From Planctomycetaceae bacterium (GTDB taxonomy: Bacteria; Planctomycetota; Planctomycetia; Planctomycetales; Planctomycetaceae), in contig JAGQQQ010000151.1 of NCBI GenBank assembly GCA_020426125.1, forward strand, positions 1 through 18,703: a DNA stretch of 18,703 nucleotides. The letters run 5' to 3'. This document shows, piece by piece, positions 14,630-18,703 of the stretch. The notes beneath the pieces are model-generated. The model was not told the DNA's origin and made no database searches. It worked only from the letters and a program-made list of their open reading frames with translations. Position 1 is the stretch's first letter; every line of letters begins with the position of its first letter. The translations under genes and the position numbers were made by a program.

Positions 14630-14730
14630 CGATTCTGACGGCGCAGAATCGAGACAACGGATGCGATATCATACCAAAGCCTTCGAGTGAAGGGGGCACC
14701 CCATCTCGGGGGATTGCGGAGTATATTTTA

Positions 14731-14738
14731 AGAGGTGA
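14731..14738 (+). promoter_or_regulatory. Ribosome-binding site deciding the sctW start
   Basis: AGAGGTGA ends 5 nt before ATG 14744. A GTG at 14735 in the same frame lies inside this Shine-Dalgarno sequence and is therefore not a plausible start. Confidence 0.7.
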
Positions 14739-14743
14739 GCAGG

Positions 14744-15778
14744 ATGTCGATTCCAATTGACCGCCGGGGAGACATCGCGGCTCTTGGCGGACAGAATGCG
14801 GGAGCGCCGTTCGCCGACCAGATCGGATCGAGAAACGGCGAATCCGTCCGCGTGACCAGTGAATCGCAGCGGCTGACCGAGATGGCCGAGGAATTAACTC
14901 AAACCGGCGGCTCCCGCGCGGCTGACCAGCTCAAGCGGCGGGAAGCAAAGACTCGCAAGGGGAGTCGCGTTCAGGAACTCGCGAAGAAGTACCAGCAGTT
15001 CGTCAACTCCGTCACCGGTCCGGAGCGGTTCGAGCGGCTCGCCGATTCTCTCCGCAGACTGAGCCGTCCCACGCCGCAGCAGGTCAAGGACCATCTGCGA
15101 GAACATTGCCCGGACGAGCAGTCGGCCGCACTTCTGTTCATGGAAGAACTCCTTTCCGAAGACACCGACTCCTCGGGACTCCGCGACGCGATCCGCCAAG
15201 TGAGAACGGACCTTGGACAAGACCTGCGAGAGTTTGTCCAAACGGAGCTGCCCCAGTTTCAGGACTCCGACGCGGTGTTTCAAACACTGCTGGGGCAGCA
15301 TCAACAAGATGATTTCCTCTCAGCCACTGAAACTCTTCTCGGCGAGATCGGACAGGATATCCATTCTGCGGGCCGGAACATTGATCCCGCGCGGCTACGC
15401 GACGCCGTCGCGAGCCTGTCACATCTGGAAATCGCTCGAAATCTCTTCCTGGGGTTCTCGGAGCTGTCGCGGCAGATGCGTTCCTCGTTCGGTACGGAAT
15501 GGCCCGATGCACCACACCGTCTTCTCAAAGAAACCTTGCCGCTAAAAGATATGAAGCCGATCGCAGGCGCCAATCTGACGCTGGTTTGTGAAAAGAACCT
15601 GGGGCTGAAGGATTTCGAACCTCAAATCTATTTCCTTCAGGAGATCCGCAAGGCGGTCGGCAAATGGCCGGAGAAGGTCTTCAACGATCCCGCGGATCGT
15701 TTGCGTCTCGTCGACGCGATTAAGGAAGCCTTGGATGATGTGATTCAACGCGAGGAAGAGGCATGGCAGGAATCATGA
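14744..15778 (+). CDS. sctW: T3SS gatekeeper SctW (YopN-TyeA fusion; CopN/InvE/MxiC family)
   Basis: A 344-residue soluble helical protein. The N-terminal 50-60 residues are polar and probably carry the secretion and chaperone-binding signal. The HrpJ/YopN-like helical region spans about 65-230 (KKYQQFVNSVTGPERFERLA, DEQSAALLFMEELLSE). A TyeA-like C-terminal domain covers about 250-337 (FEPQIYFLQEIRKAVGKWPE, DRLRLVDAIKEALDDVI). YopN and TyeA are separate in Yersinia. Here they are fused, as in CopN, InvE and MxiC. SctW blocks effector export at the SctV gate until host contact and promotes translocator export first. The next gene, a SycN-like chaperone, overlaps its 3' end, which fits this identification well. 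Confidence 0.88.
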   Translation: MSIPIDRRGDIAALGGQNAGAPFADQIGSRNGESVRVTSESQRLTEMAEELTQTGGSRAADQLKRREAKTRKGSRVQELAKKYQQFVNSVTGPERFERLADSLRRLSRPTPQQVKDHLREHCPDEQSAALLFMEELLSEDTDSSGLRDAIRQVRTDLGQDLREFVQTELPQFQDSDAVFQTLLGQHQQDDFLSATETLLGEIGQDIHSAGRNIDPARLRDAVASLSHLEIARNLFLGFSELSRQMRSSFGTEWPDAPHRLLKETLPLKDMKPIAGANLTLVCEKNLGLKDFEPQIYFLQEIRKAVGKWPEKVFNDPADRLRLVDAIKEALDDVIQREEEAWQES

Positions 15779-16155
15779 ATGGGGCGGACGAAACCATCCA
15801 GGAATTCGGAAGGACCATGGGGCTCCAAGGGCTCTCCTTCCGAACCGACAACACGTTGCGACTCGAGTTCGAACGCATGGGAAATCTATACTTGGAACAG
15901 CTTGAGGAAGAGATCCTAGTCAGTCTGGTCCGTCGATATGATTGGCCGGACGCGAGCCTCATGGAAAGTCTCCTCGATGCTTGCAGTTGGCGCCATGACC
16001 ACCCATTTGACGTCAGCCCCGGACTGCACGAAGACAATCAGTTCGTGTTGACGGTCCGTATTCCCCAAAACGACTTTCGCTTGCCGCGGCTGGAGCAAGC
16101 AGTCAGTTTCCTCGATCAACTCCACACTGCCGTCCAACAGGGGACATCCGCGTGA
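15763..16155 (+). CDS. SycN-like class I chaperone of the gatekeeper
   Basis: A 130-residue protein whose element order parallels Yersinia SycN: an N-terminal helix (DETIQEFGRTMGL), a strand (TLRLEFERMGNLYLEQLEEE), a hydrophobic helix (ILVSLVRRYDW), a W-containing middle part, a strand (QFVLTVRIPQ) and a C-terminal helix (LEQAVSFLDQLHTAV). SycN, with YscB, binds the N-terminus of YopN. Position right after sctW supports the same role here. The gene overlaps sctW by 16 bp from ATG 15763, which has GAGGAAGAGG upstream. An ATG at 15775 overlapping the sctW stop as ATGA is an equally possible start. Only one chaperone gene is present, so it may be a homodimer or pair with a chaperone outside the window. 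Confidence 0.78.
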   Translation: MAGIMNGADETIQEFGRTMGLQGLSFRTDNTLRLEFERMGNLYLEQLEEEILVSLVRRYDWPDASLMESLLDACSWRHDHPFDVSPGLHEDNQFVLTVRIPQNDFRLPRLEQAVSFLDQLHTAVQQGTSA

Positions 16156-16502
16156 AGGTTGAGATTCAAGAACTTGGCGAAGTGACGGTCGTTTCCCCTC
16201 ACGGACGTCTCGATGCCCTGACGTCCCCGGAACTGTCGGAAACTCTCGCTCCGTTGCTCGACGAGCCGACACCCGTCGTCATTCTTGACATGACGCACGT
16301 TCCGTTCGTAAGCAGCGCGGGGCTGCGTGTCGTCATCGAAACGGCCAAACAGATGATGGGGCGAGGCCGTCTTGGAGTCTGTGGACTCACGCGGCAGGTT
16401 CACGAGATTTTCCAACTCGCCGGATTCGATCGAATTCTCACGATTTGTGACGACGTCGCTTCAACACAACAGACGTTGAATGAACCGGACCCTACAGGCT
16501 GA
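16152..16502 (+). CDS. STAS-domain anti-sigma-factor antagonist (SpoIIAA/RsbV/BtrV-like)
   Basis: A 116-residue single-domain STAS protein. Motifs include VVSPHGRLDALTSPEL near the N-terminus, VVILDMTHVPFVSSAGLRVV (42-61) with S55 aligned with the phosphorylated serine of SpoIIAA/RsbV, and a C-terminal helix with LAGFDRILTI. Such proteins bind an anti-sigma serine kinase when unphosphorylated and release its target (partner switching). The start is GTG 16152, overlapping the stop of the SycN-like gene as GTGA, so its synthesis is coupled to that of the gatekeeper and its chaperone. In Bordetella the BtrU/V/W partner switch, with BtrV a STAS protein, controls T3SS activity. A similar role is a reasonable inference here. 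No cognate anti-sigma kinase or PP2C phosphatase is visible in the window. Confidence 0.88.
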   Translation: MKVEIQELGEVTVVSPHGRLDALTSPELSETLAPLLDEPTPVVILDMTHVPFVSSAGLRVVIETAKQMMGRGRLGVCGLTRQVHEIFQLAGFDRILTICDDVASTQQTLNEPDPTG

Positions 16503-18567
16503 TTTTGGCGAGCGGCTGAATGGTGATCTCTTCGGTCAACTCCTGATACGACAACACGGGCATGTCCGGAACAGCTCCCTCCACAAGTTTCTTGACATAC
16601 CTGCGAATATCCATCGTCGTCAGCAGCACCGGCTTGTTAGCCATTTGTGAGATGTCTCCGACGTTCAAACGCACGCTTTCCGTAAACTTCCTGGTCACGG
16701 TCGGATCAAGAGCCAGGTAGCTCCCTCCGGATGTTTGCCGAATCGCCTTGCGGATGGCGTCCTCAATGCCCGGTTCGAGCAAATACACCGACAGCATATT
16801 CTGCCCTCCGCTGTACTTGTAACTCAAATACCTCTTGAGAGAAGACCTCACATATTCCACCAGCAAGACGGGATCTTTCTCTTTTTGAGCCCATTCAATC
16901 AGTGCCTGCAAGATCGTCCGCAGATTTCGAATGGAGACCTCCTCCTGAACGAGCCTCTGCAAGATCTCAGCCAGACGAGGAACCGGCAGGACCCGTTGGA
17001 CCTCTTTGACCACTTCGGGGAAACGGGTCTCCGCATTGTCCAACAGAAGTTTCGTCTCCTGCAAACCGATGAATTCGCTCGCATATCGCTTCAGAACAAA
17101 CGCGAGGTGATGGGTGAAGATCTTCGAGGGATCCAGAACCGGCACTCCAGCTTGTCGCAGTTTCTCCGCGTGTGTCATGTCCACCCAGAACGACGGAACA
17201 TCCGGGAGGAACTGTTCCCCTTCCTCGAAGGGAATTCCCAACACTTGCAGATTGTCCGCTTGCTCGCGAACCAGGACACGGTCAGGACGAATCTCGCCGC
17301 TGGCAACGGGAATCTCATTGAGCAGAATCCGATAGGTCCCTTCGGCGATTCCTTTGTTGTAGCGAAGATGGATCCCCGGAAACGGCACTCCCAGGTCGTT
17401 GTATAGAGCCTGCCGGACACGAGCCAGTTCCGCGTTCAGCTTCTGAGCCACCAGACTTTTTTCCAGCGAAGACGGGACATCGAGAATTAACGGAACGGTC
17501 AACGAAAGCTCGTCGGCATCCTGCGTCCGCTTGGCCCCCGTTGGTGATGCCGCCGACATCGGGGAACGCCCTTCTTCGACCGGACCGGCGTCCTCCAGCC
17601 GTTTCATCGCGAAGCCGATCGTTCCAATCATCAGTCCCAAAAGAACAAACTGAGCCTTCGGGAAACCAGGGATTAAGGCGAACAACAACAGCAGAACGCC
17701 CGCGATCATCAGCGCCTTCGGCTGGGCCAGGATCTGCGATCCGATATCTCCGCCGAGCGCCGTGGATTCATCCGTGGAGACACGGGTCACGATGATTCCG
17801 GCCGTCATCGAGATCAGCAGCGCTGGTATCTGGGAAACGAGCCCGTCTCCGATCGTCAACAAGGAGTAGGTTTCCAGCGCCTTGCCGACTTCCATATCCC
17901 GTTGCAGAACACCGATGGAAATCCCGCCGACGATGTTGATCGCCGTAATGATCAACCCGGCGATGGCGTCTCCTTTGACGAACTTCATCGCCCCATCCAT
18001 CGCTCCGTAGAGTTGGTTCTCCTTCTCCACGGCCGATCGACGAGCCTTCGCCTGGTCCAGGTCGATCACCCCCGCCCGCATATCGGCGTCGATGCTCATC
18101 TGCTTTCCGGGCATCGCATCCAGCGTAAACCGAGCCGCGACCTCCGCCACACGCTCGGATCCCTTCGCGATCACCAGAAACTGCACAATGGTGATGATCA
18201 AGAATACGACGACGCCAACGATCAGGTTTCCGCCCACCACGAACTGGCCGAAAGTCTCAATCACTTCCCCGGCATCGGCTTGGATGAGAATCAGCCGCGT
18301 CGTGGTGATGTTCATCGCCAGACGCAACAGCGTCGTGAACAACAGCATGCTCGGAAAGGTCGAAAACGCCAGGACCGAATTGATGTACATCGACATCATC
18401 AGCAGCGTGACCGCCAGACCGAGATTGGTGGCCAGCAGGGCGTCCACGAGAAACGTCGGCAACGGCAAAATCATCAAGGCGATGATCGCCACCACCAGCA
18501 ACGCCAGGATCAAATCGTTGTAGCGGGTCAGGCGAATGACCAGGGATTCCACAGAACTACCTGACAT
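16492..18567 (-). CDS. sctV: T3SS inner-membrane export gate SctV (YscV/LcrD/InvA/FlhA family)
   Basis: A 691-residue protein from ATG 18567, full length for the family. A TTG at 18579 is an alternative start. The N-terminal half has about eight TM helices (for example ILALLVVAIIALMILPLPTF and LIVGVVVFLIITIVQFLVIA). The FHIPEP family signature is present at about 138-163 (ERVAEVAARFTLDAMPGKQM followed by SIDAD). The cytosolic half (about 320-691) forms the nonameric ring that receives chaperone-substrate complexes and the SctW gatekeeper; it contains IPFPGIHLRYN-like and VWVDMTHAEKL-like stretches typical of the family. SctV is chosen over flagellar FlhA because all neighbours are injectisome genes and no flagellar gene is present. 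Its 3' end overlaps the convergent STAS gene by 11 bp, and its 5' end overlaps the upstream partial gene by 11 bp. Confidence 0.95.
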   Translation of the reverse strand: MSGSSVESLVIRLTRYNDLILALLVVAIIALMILPLPTFLVDALLATNLGLAVTLLMMSMYINSVLAFSTFPSMLLFTTLLRLAMNITTTRLILIQADAGEVIETFGQFVVGGNLIVGVVVFLIITIVQFLVIAKGSERVAEVAARFTLDAMPGKQMSIDADMRAGVIDLDQAKARRSAVEKENQLYGAMDGAMKFVKGDAIAGLIITAINIVGGISIGVLQRDMEVGKALETYSLLTIGDGLVSQIPALLISMTAGIIVTRVSTDESTALGGDIGSQILAQPKALMIAGVLLLLFALIPGFPKAQFVLLGLMIGTIGFAMKRLEDAGPVEEGRSPMSAASPTGAKRTQDADELSLTVPLILDVPSSLEKSLVAQKLNAELARVRQALYNDLGVPFPGIHLRYNKGIAEGTYRILLNEIPVASGEIRPDRVLVREQADNLQVLGIPFEEGEQFLPDVPSFWVDMTHAEKLRQAGVPVLDPSKIFTHHLAFVLKRYASEFIGLQETKLLLDNAETRFPEVVKEVQRVLPVPRLAEILQRLVQEEVSIRNLRTILQALIEWAQKEKDPVLLVEYVRSSLKRYLSYKYSGGQNMLSVYLLEPGIEDAIRKAIRQTSGGSYLALDPTVTRKFTESVRLNVGDISQMANKPVLLTTMDIRRYVKKLVEGAVPDMPVLSYQELTEEITIQPLAKISL

Positions 18568-18703
18568 CAGGTTTTCCAACAGCAGCAGCGACGATCCTGG
18601 CGGCGACGTGCCGCGCCTCCTCGGTTCGCCCGAGTTTCCACAACGCTCGGCTGCGAATCAACTGAATCGTCCGATCCTCGAGCCGATTGCGATGTTTGCC
18701 GAT
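18557..18703 (-). CDS. 3' end of a TPR-like gene upstream of sctV (partial)
   Basis: The reverse strand is open from the window edge to a TAG at 18557-18559, giving the last 48 residues of a protein. The segment RALWKLGRTEEARHVAARIV has the spacing of a TPR helix pair (W-x-L-G-x-x-E-E-A). The stop lies 11 bp inside sctV, and the codon phase is free of stops throughout, so this is probably a real gene translationally coupled to sctV. The family cannot be named from so short a piece. A T3SS accessory TPR protein is one possibility. Confidence 0.6.
   Translation of the reverse strand: MGKHRNRLEDRTIQLIRSRALWKLGRTEEARHVAARIVAAAVGKPDVR

Larger units (their letters stand above)
14496..14743. promoter_or_regulatory. 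Divergent intergenic region between the kinase gene and sctW
   Basis: This 248-bp region separates two divergent genes and should hold promoters for both. A TATATT (14722-14727) lies just upstream of sctW without a good -35 partner. The central part holds repeated CCACG/CGTGG motifs, described separately, and a small perfect stem with a GAAA tetraloop (GTCAG 14599-14603, CTGAC 14608-14612). No gene is supported here. Confidence 0.5.

Noticed and set aside
14713..14727. Possible promoter TTGCGG with TATATT before sctW
   Set aside because: The two hexamers are far too close together for a sigma-70 promoter, and no other -35 fits at 16-18 bp.
16735..17406. 223-codon + strand frame inside sctV
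   Set aside because: It is antisense to the well-conserved cytosolic domain of SctV. The product has no family features.
18567..18579. TTG start four codons upstream of the sctV ATG
   Set aside because: The ATG is the more usual start, and neither has a strong Shine-Dalgarno, so the longer form is not needed. It cannot be excluded.

Overview
The window is part of a chromosomal non-flagellar type III secretion (T3SS, injectisome) island. The host is most likely a planctomycete or a close relative in the PVC group. This placement is an inference: it rests on a large Ser/Thr kinase with an N-terminal EEYCERFPEFA-type segment, one TM helix and C-terminal TPRs (a planctomycete style), secreted proteins with Pro/Ser/Ala-rich linkers, and moderately GC-rich DNA with frequent ATGA/GTGA gene overlaps. 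No mobile element, tRNA, rRNA or CRISPR array was seen.

Layout. Positions 1-559 are a non-coding leader with hairpins and a terminator-like stem. Positions 560-5290 (+) hold a translocon operon: a small coiled-coil protein (candidate SseA/CesA-type chaperone), a long EspA/SseB-like tip or filament protein, an LcrH/SycD TPR chaperone, the translocators SctE (YopB/SseC) and SctB (YopD/SseD), and a CesT-fold class I chaperone. The order matches sseA-sseB-sscA-sseC-sseD of Salmonella SPI-2. The outer-membrane secretin SctC follows (5303-7249), then an unrecognised secreted or membrane-anchored protein (7379-8179), a predicted beta-barrel outer-membrane protein (8202-9479) and a hybrid sensor histidine kinase with two receiver domains and an Hpt domain (9518-11728).

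On the minus strand, 11784-14495 encodes a membrane Ser/Thr kinase with TPRs. A divergent 248-bp intergenic region carrying ACGTGG/CCACGT repeats separates it from a tightly coupled + strand trio: gatekeeper SctW (YopN-TyeA fusion), a SycN-like chaperone and a STAS-domain anti-sigma-factor antagonist. SctV, the FlhA/LcrD export gate, is convergent to this trio (16492-18567, minus). It is preceded by the 3' end of a TPR-like gene that runs off the window.

How it fits together. The window supplies the distal parts of an injectisome (outer ring, tip, pore), the chaperones for each exported component, the switch controlling the secretion hierarchy (SctW with its chaperone), and the inner-membrane gate. 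The ATPase, needle, inner rings and remaining export-apparatus proteins are not here and presumably lie beyond the right or left edge. Three signalling proteins (histidine kinase, Ser/Thr kinase, STAS protein) are interleaved with the structural genes, which suggests layered control. Points of most interest are the SPI-2-like translocon order outside the Proteobacteria, a tip protein whose EspA-like central module appears to be present three times, two long intergenic hairpins in the translocon operon, and a STAS regulator translationally coupled to the gatekeeper.
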